Source of the DNA: Loxodes magnus
Taxonomy: Eukaryota; Ciliophora; Karyorelictea; Loxodida; Loxodidae
DNA length: 64,000 nt
Direction of reading: 5' to 3'
NCBI GenBank assembly: GCA_946699065.1
Contig: CAMPDV010001229.1
Span: 1-64,000 of the forward strand
The translations under genes and the position numbers were made by a program. Shown here piece after piece: positions 10,561 through 24,330 of the stretch. Position 1 is the first letter of the stretch. Each line of letters starts with the position of its first letter. The notes under the pieces are model-generated. The model saw nothing but the letters and a program-made list of their open reading frames with translations. It made no database searches and was not told the DNA's origin.

Positions 10561-13500
10561 ACTACTCTTCTTAGTATATAAATACTGATACTTTGCTATA
10601 TTAATTTGGAGTAGAATACTTTCTATATTTAAATGTATAACTACTATTTAATGGATAAACTGACTTTCTAGCTTTCCATTATACTTAATATATTTGCCTA
10701 AATAGTTATTAATTTAGAAATGGCATTATTAGTTTAAATATTTTCAATTATTGATAGGATATTTCAAAGGTAGTTTATCAAGATGATAGCTTAGTTAGCT
10801 TATAATAAAACAAGCTTAGCAGCTTATTTGTAGAATAAGTTAAATTTATGTTCCTTATTTTACTAATTACGCTATTAATCATAAGCTTACCAAATTTGTT
10901 TAATATCAATCAATTATCTTCCAGCAGCTATTTTACCTTACCTTTATAGTAGTTTAAAACACAAAACATTAAAGGCTATTAAAAATTAGATTACCAAATG
11001 TTTAGTATAAGAGAAATGTAGAATAGCATTGGATATTATATCTAAAATACTAGCACAATAACTAAAATTAGCAAGATAACATATAATCACCACTTAAGCT
11101 AAGCCTTCGCACAAAAAGATTATTAAAATTGGGACAATAATAGTTAATGTATAAAACTAATAATAACTAAGAACTACAAAACAATTAGATTAAAAGGATT
11201 AAAAGTGATATGCTATAAAAAGTATTAGTAAATGAATGCTTTAAACAAAAGCATAGTAACATTATATGCAATGCTTGCTTAAGTTTGTATTAGCATATTC
11301 AATTAATTATATAACTAAATATAGAAGAATGCTTATGAAAAAATAAGAATTTTCAATCTTTTAAACTGAAATAAGATTATATAACAGTTAAAAATTATAA
11401 AATATAAGGAATAGAGCTTTAGTTAAGATATTTAAGCATAATTTAGACTAAATAGTATGATTAAGATTTATAATAGCAGATTAACTAATTCTTTGTAAAA
11501 AGAACTTTTAAGACAAATATTAAGATTCATATTTAAAAAGTTAAAAACCTGAAAGATAAAAGAAATCAGTTAATTGATAATTCTAAACTTTATAATCAAA
11601 ATATCTACCAAATATACCGCATACTTATAAGAAAGTCCTATTTATGTTAATAAGAAAGTTTAGCAAGAATAATTCAATAAGTTGTATTAATAAAAATAGA
11701 TAGCAAGTAAGCTTTTCCTAAAATAGAATTAAATCTAATATTTCTGAGTTATTCCCATATTCAATAAAATATAAGCATATTGTATATAGTATAAGCTTAT
11801 TTAAGATTTTATCCTTAGAACATCTTATGTAAATTATTATATCTTAATTGTTTAAACTTAAAATAGAATATATTGGAAAGATATTAAAGATTTAGATAGC
11901 TAAGAAGTAAGTTATAAAATAGGACTAATTTTAAAAGAAGAGATATCTTATATAAAGATACTAGTTATTATAAGTTATTTTTAGTAATAAAGATAGTTAC
12001 TATGTTTAAATATAACTACTATAATCATCTTTTATCTTTATTTACCTTATGCATTTCTTATTATTATCAAATAACTCTAACTACAATTTTCCTTTGTTAA
12101 TTAAGAATTAAGACTCTTAAACCAATACTTTTAAAAATATACCATTAAAAGTCAATCTAATTAACTAAGTCAAACTTATATAAAAGAAAACCTAATTTTA
12201 CCACCAGCTTTTATTAAGAGAATACCTTTCCAATCTTAACAACACTTATCTATCTGAAACTCACTGCAGTGATTTACCAGCAATCTTTTGTGATAAGACA
12301 TGGCTCTCAACATTTTTAAGTGAAATTTAATTCTTAGATCTATCCAAATCAAGCATCCAGAAAATAAAAGCTAGAAATAACTAACACATTTAGTTCTCTT
12401 AAAGTATACTTAGCCCTAATTTAAAACTAAACTGTAGTTAAATAAATAAAAAAGTAACTAAAGATAAAATAGAATATCTAAGCCCAATCAATTTCAAATT
12501 ACCAAACCTAAATTTATAAGTTCCTTTGAAATAATACTAGTTAGATATCTAAGTTACTTAGACAAATTTATCCCCTCATGTTTGACTCAAGCATAAGCAG
12601 TAGACTTTCCAAAACGTAAAAGCTTGCAAATTGGTTGCACAGATTGTTTAAAACCTCTCACTTAAAAATGCAATAAATTTAATTAATCAATGGCAAGCAA
12701 ATGTTCCTTTCTTAGTATTTTTTAGAAAATTTATGAACAAAGAGAAGGAAAGTTATTACTTCAGAAGATGGTTAAAAAGACTTTCAGAATAGAACAAATT
12801 ATCGCTGCAAAAGGTTAATATTAATAGAATCCCTTTTATTTCACTTTCTATGTCACTTGATAAAGATCCAAGATTTTGTAAGCAACTTAGCAAGAGTTAA
12901 AAGGTATTAAAATTATACAAATATTCAAACTAATACAATTCATTATAAGAGAGCAATAAATCTAAAGTTTACGCAAAAGCTTTTTATAGTAAAAAAACTT
13001 GAATCTTCAAAGTATAGAAATTGTCTTAGTAAGTTAAAATTATGATTTCACTTACAAAAAAGGGAAGAAAGATAAAGTAGCAAACATTTATATTGACCAC
13101 AAGCAAATTAAAGTAGACTTAAAACGTTGCTATAGGCTATAAAATCTGCACTCTAACAATCTTTAAAATAGACAAAACAAGAAAAATTAGAGCTTAATGA
13201 CTAAATTCAAGCATCTTCGTTCTTAAATAGAATCTAATTAATTTGGCATAATTAACTTGAATAAACTATACTAGAGATTCTTTAGAAAACAATAAAATCT
13301 GCTTAGCTAAGTATATCTAATTAATAAAGAAGAAGTCTCTTAATTCTAATTGATAAACGAAACTGCAGGTAAACAAAGGAAATAGAAGACTCTTATGAGA
13401 TACTGTCGAAGACTTTAATTTTAAAATCAAAAAAACGAAGTACTAGAGTGGTAGTGAGAAAGACTTATAATAAGCAGAAGTAGAGGGCTAATTGATTATT

Positions 13501-15330
13501 TAAGTAATCTAAGGTAGCTTTATGTTTATGAAATAGATATTTATAATATAAAATTAATAATAATATACCTTTATCTAAGCTATCACAATATTAAACATAA
13601 CTAGTCAGTTAAAATTATATAAGATAGGTATTTATCTTAGCTAAGTTAAAGATAAAACTAAAGCTTATTCTTAATTTATTTAAGTCTTAATTAGTTAATA
13701 AGTCTTAAGAAGTTTAAATTAAAGATAACTTATACTAAATAATAAGATATTCTTTATATTTGCTAGCTAGTAAGTCGCACTTGTTTTAAAAAGGAAAAGA
13801 AGAGGATTATTAAAGATTTTTATAAGATTAGGGCAAATAAGATAGAACTGTTGAAGAAATTATTAAGACTTACCAACAAAAGAAACTTGTTTGAATTCCT
13901 TCTTAATATCCAAAGAGCAAAAAATTTAAGCAAATGAATAAAAGAGTTTTAATCTTTATCTAATAGCAACTAGTAGATTTCTTCAAAACATGGATAAGAA
14001 ACACCAAAGAGAAAGCTAAATAAATGAAGAGCAAATAGCTTGAATGAACTCTTAAGTTAGCAAAACTTATTGTGATTCACCTTTTAAAAAAAATAGAAAA
14101 TAGAATAGTATCTAATTCCTTAAAGCTAGCTTCGAGAAATACTAAAACCTCTAATACTTAAAACTTTAAAAATCTTCAAAGAATTTAGTTCATTAAAATA
14201 GAGAGATAAAGAATAAATAAATCGAAGCATGCTGGTTAAAGAAATTTTTGATAATTATAGCAAACTTTTATTAATGCAAAGCAAAAAGAAATCTCTGAAG
14301 AGTGCAGCTTTATTGCAAGTTAAGAGATTACTTCTACTATTAAAGGAATTATGGTAGCTTAAAGTAGTAACAATAACAAAAAAGAGCAGACAGATGCTTT
14401 CCATTCGTAAAAAGCGTAAAAAATACAAAAAACTGTTGCAGCATTCATTAAAATATCCTAAGCAAAAACTAAAATACGAAGTGATTTAATTTAAAAAAAG
14501 AATCAAAAATAGGATAAATATAGGAGATAAAATTATCTTAATAGAAGAACACTTAGGACTGAATAACTATTTTTTAAGATAGAGAGTTAACGAGAAATAT
14601 GTTTAGAAATAAGCTCCATTATAAAAAGCTTTATATTTGTAAAGGTAATTATTACTCAAAATAAAATAAAAATCATTGAAGAGCAAGTTAACTGATTAGA
14701 TTACATTTGTATAAAGGAGCACTGATAGCTAAGATATTTTAATCAGAAAATGTTTTCCTAACCTACTTCCTTAATAATTAAGATGCTAAATCTTTTTACG
14801 ATTATTTACTTAATATTATACTTCTTGGTAATGCTGAAGTAAGCTTAGAGGCCAATAAGCAGATTAAAACTAAATTTTAAACTAAGTAGAAGAAACAAAG
14901 ATTGATAATTTGAATTATTGAATAAAGTATTATTAGAATGGTAAAAAAGCAAACATTATTTTTCAAGGCTTATTAAAGTAAATTATTTGCAGCCTAAAAA
15001 AGGTTAATACAGTTTCTATTTCTTAAGCTAGCATTAAAAGTACGAAAAACCTTTTAAAGCTAACTATTCAGTCAAGTTGCATTTGGGCCAAAAACAAACA
15101 GGAGTTTTTTGATAAAATGACATAAATAAAAGAAAAAAGTGAAAATGAAAGAAAGGTAATAAATAAACTGAGTATTGTTGTATATTAAAAGAAGTAAGTT
15201 AATACTCACAAAATGCATTCCATAAATTCACCATCAAATAAGGCAGATTTTTGTTGAAATGAATTTCTTCACTTGGATTAAGAAAATTATTTTCATTTAA
15301 GGGAAGAAAAATAGATAAAAATAAAACTAA
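10560..15330 (+). repeat. Large dispersed repeat, copy 1 (about 4.8 kb), decayed gene family
   Basis: It is homologous in order to 27,030-32,460 and, for its first half, to 59,330-62,150. The first 2 kb is very AT-rich and diverged. From 12,720 the copies are close, with long identical stretches. The homologous blocks follow one another in the same order: a block at 12,724, one at 13,334 (LLILIDKRNC), one at 13,773 (TCFKKEKKRIIKDFYKI) and one at 14,290. No terminal repeats, transposase or RT motifs were recognised. It may be a set of dispersed duplicates of a host gene, or an unrecognised large element. Right end judged from the loss of similarity to copy 2. Confidence 0.7.
12724..13008 (+). 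CDS. Conserved unknown coding block in repeat copy 1
   Basis: Reads NKEKESYYFRRWLKRLSEQN and continues through SLSMSLDKDPRFCKQLSKS, with TAA/TAG as Gln and no TGA until 13,000. The homologous block at 28,744-29,025 differs by replacements that are nearly all conservative in this frame (F/Y, M/L, R/K, S/T, D/E, K/Q, L/F, K/R) plus silent changes. That pattern suggests it was under protein-level selection when the copies diverged. No family recognised. The full gene extends in both directions, but the frame changes downstream and its limits are unknown. Confidence 0.45.
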
Positions 15331-15760
15331 TTGAAAGAAACAATTTTTAGGCATCATACAAGAATTAGAAAAATATTGAATTCCTAGCAGATTCTAATTA
15401 GCAGAGAAAGAGTAACTCTTAAATTTTATATATAAGATGCAAGAAAAATCTTAGATGTACTTTTAGAGAGCTATTACATAACTGGAAAATATTAATTTAA
15501 TATGTTTAATATGTTTGAAAATAAGCAGAAATTCAATAACAAAATTAAAAAAACTCTTATTACATGTTAGGCAGTTTATCGTTGCTTAAACATCTTAATC
15601 TACAAAAAATATAAAAACAGTGAAAATTAGCAAATAGACTCTTCATTAGTTCTAAATAGAACCCTAGTCAAAAATATAGGAAAATTATGATTGGCCTATA
15701 ACTAAAGAAGAAATAAAAGGGAAAAAATTATTACAAAAATAACTATGGAAATGAAAACTT
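13770..15760 (+). pseudogene. Unresolved coding remnants of the repeat family
   Basis: One frame can be read from about 13,773 to beyond 15,700 (blocks TCFKKEKKRIIKDFYKI, NLFEFLLNIQRAK, FREELLHNW-like text) with TGA at plausible Trp positions. At 14,290-14,480, however, a different frame (SFIASQEITSTIKGIMVA and VAAFIKISQAKTK) looks equally or more protein-like. It also keeps its sense in the copy near 31,960-32,110. Openness proves nothing in this code, so I record the region as probably once coding, with frame undecided. No family recognised. Confidence 0.3.
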
Positions 15761-18700
15761 GAAATAAATTAAGTAACTTATATTTACTCTAAATTATCTT
15801 TTATTTCTATCGTTTAATAATTTTATTAATTTAGATTTAAGCGTTGAAATCAAAATATCTAAATAAATAAATAATTAGATTTTTTAACCAAATCTTAAAA
15901 AGATAGAACAATTGCTATGGTGAATATAAATATTGGGAGTGCTATAAATTTTGTTAAATAATACTTTTTTTCTAATCAATTACTTTTTAATGATCTTGGA
16001 AGGCCATATAATATTAAGCTTTCGAAATAATTATTTAAAATAGCGTATAATTTAACTCTTTATTTAGTATTTATCTTTTTTATTGAACACTTCTTCTTAA
16101 TTTTTAGTTCTTAACTATTGTTTCTCTATGATTTTAAGAAACTTTTTTAATTTGTTAATGAGAATTTCAAAAATTATATTAATAGCCAACACTGATCTAC
16201 CTACAGTTTATCTAATTTTTAAACTTTTCTTTTATCTTCTTACTATTAAAGTCACTATTTTATCATTTTGAAGAAAGTATGGTAATCATAAGAGAGAAAT
16301 ATGTTTAAATTATAAATTAGAAAAAAGTATTAGAATTTAGAAGGTAAAGATAAAGCTTTAATTAAGTGAGAACTAAAAAGATTATTTAAGTTTCTCAGCA
16401 TAATTAATAATTAAAAAGGAGTTTTAATACTTATAGTAGCTACATAATTAATATTAATTATATAAAAATAAAGTATAGATATTTTAGGTATTGCTATAGG
16501 GATTATTATGATGCTTAGATAATTACGTAGAATTATTTTATTCATACTAAAACTTATTTTTAGCTTTAAATGCATTCATATTCTTCTAATATTAACTAAA
16601 TCTTCTATATACTTTCCTCTATTTTGTAATTATAAAAGTCTCAAATATATTTAAAACTATAAACTTGCCATATCACTCACTTTATTCCAATACTAATTCT
16701 CTCTTTTACTTTTTTTAGTTTATCAACAAATAGTTTAGAATCCTAAGAATTAGCACATTAAAGAAAATGAACATTTAAGATATAAAATGATATTAAAGAT
16801 TGTTAGGTATTCTATTTTATCAATTTTATATGACTCTCATTTAGTTTATTTCAACTAAGCTTTATCATTATCAATCTAAATTTATAGATTTTCCTTTAAT
16901 TAAATAATATTAGAATTAATACTTATTAGCATTACTTCCATCTACTTTAGTATTAAATCATTACAATTTACATACTTTATTATATTTTAGCAAATTAAAA
17001 ATTCTCTAAAAAACTAATTAAAGTGAGATATTTAGATTATGCTTAATAACTTACATGATTTATATAGACAATTATATAATAAAGTGTATTACATTTATTA
17101 GCTTATTAACTTAAGCTACTATTTGGCTAAACATCTAAAATTATAATTCTTTTTAGGGCTTTAATCTACTATTTAGGATAATAGTTAAATAATAAGCTAT
17201 AAATATATATCTAATCTAATAAATTATTGTTAGAATTCTTTATCATTTAAGCTTATTAAAGAACCTTCATCAACATTTAGTAAGAAGCATAAGATTTATT
17301 ATAAAACTATATCTAGTTAGCTATTTCACATTCTCTTGTGTGAGATTATCATTCTAAACTATTTTAGCATTTAGATTATAAGATTACTAGACTGTTAATC
17401 TAGCAATCTATCTTTCTTTAAATAATTCTTACTTTATTAAAGCTCTAATTTTGTAACTATCTGCTTATAATAAAATAATTAATGTTATAATAAGCGTATC
17501 TTTAGTGTATTAGGTTGGCTTAGATCTATTTTTATAAGTGTGTACTTTAATTTATAAATATACTTTTAATTTGGAATTATCGAAGATAACATAAGTAAGT
17601 CTAACAGTAAAGTATAGCCAAAGTAATAGAAGCTAAACACTAGGGGTTATAATTGTTACGCATAAAGTAAGAAACTTTTGGAAAATAAGTTAAGCTATTA
17701 CATTATTTTAGCTAATAGCTTTAGAAAAGAAACATCCTGTCTAATTAAAGAATCTTTGAGACTACTATAGACTATCATTCCAACTCTCTCCTTATCTTAC
17801 TAAACAAATTACGTAGTTACTAGCTTAGAGCATAAATAGTTTAAATAGAAATAAAAAAATAAAGTGGTTTATACAAAAATAGCAAGAGTAAATTAAGCTA
17901 AATTTAGAACTAAAATTACACTTCAATGAGACTGGTTTATTCTATATCATAGTAAAATTAATCATAGTTTAGTTTTATGAAGAACTTCCAGATTAATGTT
18001 TTTTGGGCCAGATATACACTATAGAATAACTAAAATGCTAAACTCCAAATCATATAAAGAAATAATAATTTAAGACTTCAAAGATTTTAGAAACTAAATA
18101 GAAATTAAAAAAAAAAACGGAAGATTCAAGGTTATTATTATTCTGGTTCGAGTCTAAAAGGGTAATGAGATAAAATTAATAAAATGCTTATAAATATTTA
18201 TCTGAAAAGCAGTTCTTTTATAATACAAATATATGATATCAAAGCATAAGTTCTTGCATCTATTACTTTGCTTTCATGAGATATAAATAACATGAGTAAG
18301 TATAAGATAAAGATATTCATAATAGCAAAAAGCAATAAATAAGATTTATATCTCATTAATTATTTTTGCTGTTAAAGGTTTATCTAGTAAAATATCAAAG
18401 GCTACTATTAGTAAGCAATTTTATAATGTTTGATTATTTCAGAAGAAAACACTGTTTATAGTAGAACTGTTAGTATTATTTAAATATAATCCAAATATAA
18501 GACTCATCATTCAAATGCTAAATAGCCTTTAAAATATTAGTAGCTAAGTCTATTTAATTGACTTATTTGTTTGCTCTTTAAGTATTTAGTACTACACTTG
18601 AACTTAAAAATTAATAGTACTTTGAAGAATTTAATTGAAAGGTATTTATTTATGATACTACAGAGAGTTTAGAGGAATGATTAATATAAAATATACCTGA

Positions 18701-19730
18701 TTCTTAATCCTTAAACTATTAATTTCAGCTATATCACTTACTATGGTTAATGAAATAGATAGTTAGCTCTGGTTAATTTTTGCATGTTGAAAAGTAGTTT
18801 AGATGCTTCTAGTAATAATTTGCTTAATAAAATAAAAATCTATTTTAGATATTTGAGAGAATTTAAGTTTTACAACTAAGATACTATCTCTTTATATTCC
18901 ATTGGATTATAGTTCTTTTATGCTAAAAGGTTGATAATATTTGCTTATTTTTAAGTTAAATTTATCTAAATTATAATTAACTCTTTGATATATTATAGCT
19001 TAACTTACAGATAAGGAAAAATGACTAGTAAAGCATTTAAATAATAAGGTATTAGGTAATTAGGTAAAAGCTAGTTAAATGAACATGGTATGGTAAAATA
19101 CTATTTAAGTCTAAGCAATAAAGCATTTCTACTATCTACACAAATAACTACTCAAATAAATATTTTTCTTTTCATTTGCTTTTAGATTACTAAAGAACTT
19201 AGAATAAAACTTAAGTTAAATGATTTAACTATGTGTACTATAGAGTTACTAGAGCTGTCTTTTAAAGATAAAAAGAAGTTTTTAGCATAAAATGAATAAC
19301 TTTTGACTTCTAAACTAATTTAATAATTTAACCATAAATAGAATGGCATAGTAGATATATACATTTAACTTTAAACTATTGTAAACAAGCAATTAGCCTT
19401 ACTTAATTAATTTAAGAAACGATATGATATTTAAATTTTAACTAAACATTTAATACTTTAACTACTTTCAATAGAATATCAAAGATCTTTACTATATTTT
19501 TCTCTTAAATTCATTTTAAAATTAAAAGAGCTTTCTAACATTTGGCAGTTAAAAATAAGAATTATATATTTAAACTAAGTCTAATGCTTGATAAAAGTAG
19601 CCAAGTAAATAGTTCTAATAATTTAGTAGCTCTATGTATTTTAGTTAAAATGCTATTAAACTTAGGATTTGCTATTGTTTTAACTTTAAATACTCGACAT
19701 TTATATTTTTATTATAAATTTTATTTCAAA
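15761..19730. other. Long AT-rich spacer
   Basis: About 4 kb of low-GC DNA. I found no conserved motif, repeat copy or convincing coding frame. A tRNA-Asn-like anticodon arm near 17,385-17,405 was examined and rejected. The last 190 bases are open in the frame of the following gene but precede its first good ATG. Confidence 0.5.
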
Positions 19731-20834
19731 ATGGATGAAAAAAAACAGGAAGAAGGCTAATAAGATTAAGAAAACCATTCTAAAAGTTTGATAGAACCTT
19801 CTGAAAGTAATGACTAGACAGTTTAAGATAATTGAATTTTAAAAAAAAATTAAAATTCCGTACAGTAAAAGGATTTACTTGCTACTCAGCAATCAATAAA
19901 AGAAGAATAAATCGTATTGACTGTAACTAATGAAGAAAAGCTTGATTCTTAAAAATCTAAAGTTACCTTCAAAGAATAATTTACATAACCGGGTATCATA
20001 AGCAAATAAACAGTTGAGATAACTTTAACTGAAGACACCAATAAATTATGAACTTATTTTTTGAGGTTTCTTCATTATCTGCTACTAGGAACAGATTTCG
20101 CTTTCGTTTGGGCTGCTATTGCTGCTCTAAGTTTCGATGGAACCTGTAGAATTAAAAACGATAACAAAATTTATAATGTCTCAGGGTTTATTTAGGGCTG
20201 AACTATCGCTTATGTTTGTGTGATGTTTTCTTATGTTTTTCTTAAAAGTATTAGATTAATCTTTAAATGAATTAAGATGCTCAAAAACACTAACTTATTT
20301 AAAAACAAAGCATTTAGAACTATTTATTGGTTCTTAATTCAAGCTTGCTAAGTGTAAGTTTTTAAATATTTAGATACCTCACAATATGAGTAGTATCAAC
20401 AGGCTATTTATTATGAAACTATAGTAAGTTTGAATGTGACAATAACAAAGTAGAGAGAATACTTGCAGCTATTTGCATTTATTACTGGATAGAATAGTTC
20501 TGTTTGATAGCTTTCTACACTTTATCATTATCTTTTGTTTGGAAGAAAACAAAAGGAAAAATATGAGATTGATAAAGAACACTAAAAGTTATTATATTTT
20601 CTAATAAATCTGATGTATGCTAAAATTATATAAATAGCTACTATTTTCTATACTTTTTTCATTGTTTTGTAGTAAAAATAATTTTAAAAATATATAAGAA
20701 AAGCAAACAGTTAAGTAATAGCTTATAAAAATATAGTTAAAATACACTAGAAATAATATAATTTTTACTAAAACTCTAAAAATTAATTTTTAGCTAATTA
20801 GATATAAACTTAGCATTCATATATTAGATATTGA
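19731..20834 (+). CDS. Predicted membrane protein, intact frame with TGA as Trp
   Basis: A single frame runs from ATG 19,731 without shift. The first 100 residues are polar and Gln/Glu/Ser-rich (many Gln as TAA/TAG), so probably cytosolic. A hydrophobic segment follows around residues 112-138 (TDFAFVWAAIAALSF), a second around 150-175 (TIAYVCVMFSYVFLKS), a middle soluble part, and a last hydrophobic stretch around 300-318. In-frame TGA codons fall at N-W-I, L-W-T, G-W-T, K-W-I and V-W-Q, between well-formed protein text, and support TGA as Trp in a host gene. The end is uncertain: the protein-like part fades at about 20,690, and the next in-frame TGA is 20,832-20,834, which I take as stop. 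No family recognised. Confidence 0.65.
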
Positions 20835-21109
20835 ACAGAGTATGTAATCAAATATATAGCCAAATTAGAACATAATGACTAATAAATTAAAATATTATTT
20901 ATAGTATTTTGGTTTAGCAGATATTCCTTAGATAAATGTTTTTTCAAATTTTTCTAGGTTATTTAGTTAAATGATGTAATAACCTAGTAATTAACCTTTA
21001 ATTAAAATTAAAAGTTAGATTTAAATTAACAACTTTACTATTATTAGTAGAGAGAGTAAATGTATATCTATAGTAGTAATATATACTATATATCCTTTAT
21101 TCATAAATG
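20835..21109. other. AT-rich spacer
   Basis: Nothing recognised. Confidence 0.5.
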
Positions 21110-21480
21110 CTTAAAAGTTATAATATTTAAATTATATGAGATAAAACATTTCATCTGATGCTTTAAGTTTAATCTTAAGGAATAAGCAATTTAGATAAAA
21201 TATAAAAATAGCATCATTATGAAAGTATTTTTAGGATTAAATGATAAGATAATTACTAATTTTAAATAGTTAAAACCTTTTAGAACATCAAACATTTAAA
21301 GAATAATTAGAATACTTAAAAAGAATAAAAGCTGTAAATTATGAAAAGAAAGCTTTTTTATTTTTAATAAAGATAAAAGATAAATAATAGCAAAATTATA
21401 TATATCTTAGTATTTAATTATAAGTTGCTATATCTAAGTTTAGCTATAAGCTAGTTAAAGATACATGAATTAGTAATTTA
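21110..21480. repeat. Empty paralogous site of the LINE insertion
   Basis: Its left part resembles 4045-4221 and its right part resembles 9764-9980, joined directly at AATTACTAATTTTAAATA without the 5.5-kb LINE. It therefore shows the pre-insertion arrangement in a diverged duplicate. Confidence 0.65.
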
Positions 21481-21790
21481 GTAAATAAGCAATTAATATC
21501 TTTTATTTGTTTACTAAAAATACTAATTTTCTTTTATTTTAGTTTATTTAGAAAGATATTAGAATTCCTTATTAAACTTATCATTGATTTTATAAATGAA
21601 GAGAAATAAGAAAGATCTAAAATATAGAGATTAAAAATATGATATATAAAATAGTAATTTATCTTTAAACCCAGGACACTAAAATTACAATCCTAATAAT
21701 AAAATGCTATAGCAAAGAGATAAAAAAGCTATTATATTTAATTATCTTAATTTAAATACAAACAGTAGTTTAAATTTTATAAATGAGAGA
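21481..21790. other. AT-rich spacer
   Basis: No supported feature. Confidence 0.5.
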
Positions 21791-24330
21791 AGAAAAATGC
21801 TTAATACACGAACTCTATCTTTTCTGATAAATTAGCAGATGACTCATGTAAAATTTATGCTATTAGCATGCATGATAATTAGCCAGAAAATTTTAATGCT
21901 GAACAAATGCATATTGTTGATAAAGCAATTATAATTTTTGAGAAGGATATTCTGACTTAATTGGATAAAATGGAACATACATTAAGCGTTTAATCTAGCG
22001 TATGCGAAAATTTACAAGAATTATGTATGAAAGACAATCAATTTCAAGAGTGAAATGGTTTAGTTTCTCGATACTGTGATTATCCATGTTAAAACGAAAA
22101 AGATTTTTGCTGAGTAATGAATAATTTCTTTAATTAAGCAAGAGTAATAATTTTTATTGTGGAGAAATATCAAAGCAAGAATGTTAAAAATATTCCTTTA
22201 TAGCTTTGTTGAAGAAGACAAGGGTTAGTGCCTATAAAATTATAGTAGTGACTTCAAAAACAGATGTATATGAAGAATAAATAATCCAAAAAGAGTAGTA
22301 TTTCTTCATATTGTTTAGTCATCAGTGCAATTACGGGAATTTATAAAAAAAATTTATTCCTTTACTTTATCTTCGGACTGTTTCTATGGTTAAAATATGA
22401 AATCTTAATATGACCCTAAGTAGATTTGTCAAAGTAGTTTTCATCGACTGTAACGAGCTTATCCCATTGTAACATTAATTTCTAAAGAAGTTGTGTATGT
22501 GATACCGTTTCTAATTAAATTTGCATTAGTGACATTTTGTTGATTCTTTTTCTTATGGTTACTTTACACATATTATAACAAAGATTCATAAAGTGGTTGT
22601 ATTAGTGATTCTTATCGTTCTGTTATTTGTACAGAGTTTTCTTTGTGCTCATCAATTCGAAATAGCCTTGAAAATGTCTAAAGCTTTGCTCAATGGATTT
22701 GGTAACTTAATGTAATATTAATGTAAATTCTTAGCAAATCTGTTCTTATCCCTTTAAATATCAGACTTTATTGGTAATTATTTTAGTAAAAACATTGTTC
22801 TAAACGACACATAACTATATAAAGCTGCTTGGAATGTTTTTTCACAACGAATAAGACATATGAGATTTGATTTTTGAGTTGGAACAGAACAGTTTTTACT
22901 CAGTTTTTTTATGGTCATTTTAAATGATTTTAATTTAACTAAATCAGCTAAATTTATTAAATTAAAATTTTGAGATGCGAAGTAGGTGTCTTAAAGATGA
23001 TTCTAAGTTTTTTTAATATGATTTCAAAAAAATTATTTAAGGAAAATAATTGATAAATATTCTTCGTCTTTTGTTAGTTTTTAATTTTTAGAACTTTAAT
23101 GGTTTTAATTTTTCTAATTATTATGATTTATACTAAAAATACTCTAGTAATCGCAAGAGTTATTCTTTATCTCTCTCAAATTGTAAAATTTATTTGGCTG
23201 ACTAATTTTTATTTCTAAGTATATGCAAAAAGTGTATTAATAAATGCTTTGAGTGCTTAGATAGAACTTAATGTTTCAAATGTTTAATTGATTAAGAAAA
23301 TGAATGCTTAGATTCTTGTAGTTCTAAATATTATCAAGAGTAGATCTTATGCTTTATTTGCGATATTTCCAGCGTAAAATTCAAGTGATATGTCTCGGAA
23401 TTTTCATTAACTAATTTAAAATAAAATAACTGCATCTACACTAACTGTAGACATATATGTAATTCCTAAGAATCTTACAGTAATCATTTATCTTAAATAA
23501 GAAAAGTAAACTTAAGCATCTTTTCGTCTTAATGTTATTTTTATTTCTAATTAATGATAGTAGTTTTTAATAGTTTTAATACAACTAAAGTAACAACGAA
23601 AAAATCTTATAAGTTGCATATCTAAACCATAAAAATTATCAAATTACTTCCTTTTAAAAAGTAATCATAGCTATAACTTTTCGATATTTAACTCAACTAA
23701 ATTCGCAAGCTAAATACTATGAAATTAATTCTAAATATTTTGAATCTTCTTGACTAAAATCCTTAAGCCCTTCTTTTAAATCCCTTTTTCATCTGAAAAC
23801 TTAAGATGGATCCAAGATTAGTACATATTATAACTTTACTAATAAGTATTCTTCTAGAAAAGTATTTGCTGTACCTTGAGTTAAGACTATAAATATACTT
23901 ATACTAAATTAAATGGAATTAATTTATTATAGGTAAGCTTTTAATTTAGTTCCACCTTTCAATTTTAGATAGAACCTAATAACTAACAACTTTAGAGTTA
24001 TCTAATATACTTCCATTTATGATAAAGAAACTAATGGAAAAACTTTTTAGTTGTAGACCTATGAAATTACTCTATAACATTTGTAGGTTCTAACAACTCT
24101 TAACTAAACTTTGAATATTCCAAAAGTTACTATTTAAAGATAGTAAAACTTTTGGCTAAATTAAATAAACATTTGTCCAAACTGAAAAGGGATCAAATGT
24201 TTATTATCAAATAGATTCAGCAAGAATGGTAAGTAAAAGAGATTTCCTCAAGAAGAAAACTATTCATTATAAATCTTTATTTAGATGAAGATATTTAGCA
24301 GACTTGGAAATTAAATCAGTGTAAGTTTTA
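21791..24330 (+). CDS. Cys-rich membrane protein gene, split frame (introns or decay)
   Basis: Clear protein text appears in several frames in succession. The first block (about 21,823-22,113) ends CDYPCQNEKDFCW. The second (22,143-22,343) includes NFYCGEISKQECQKYSF and TSKTDVYEEQ. The third (22,340-22,930) includes SSDCFYGQNM and ICQSSFHR, then a strongly hydrophobic stretch (VTFCWFFFLWLLYTYY), then more Cys. The fourth (about 23,150-23,500) is CKKCINKCFECLDRTQCFKC followed by further CxxC pairs, the pattern of growth-factor-receptor/furin-like Cys repeats common in ciliate surface proteins. A fifth (about 23,985-24,120) includes SIYDKETNGKTFQLQTYEI. The first change could be a 29-base GT-AG intron (22,114-22,142); another sits at an A8 run (22,345-22,352). 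TGA is Trp at Q-E-W, F-C-W and F-K-W. Whether the gene is intron-rich or a pseudogene is open. Confidence 0.5.

Noticed and set aside
13770-15760. A single 650-codon protein in one frame of repeat copy 1
   Set aside because: Another frame looks equally protein-like in the middle and is better supported by a second copy; without usable stop codons, openness is not evidence, so I recorded only unresolved remnants.
17370-17415. tRNA-Asn-like anticodon arm (CTAGA-CTGTTAA-TCTAG)
   Set aside because: The anticodon stem and GTT loop are perfect, but no acceptor stem or T arm with TTCGA can be formed around it; chance or an ancient relic.
18138-18165. GGTTCGAGTC resembling a tRNA T arm
   Set aside because: The stem has a mismatch and no anticodon or acceptor stem lies at the right distance upstream.
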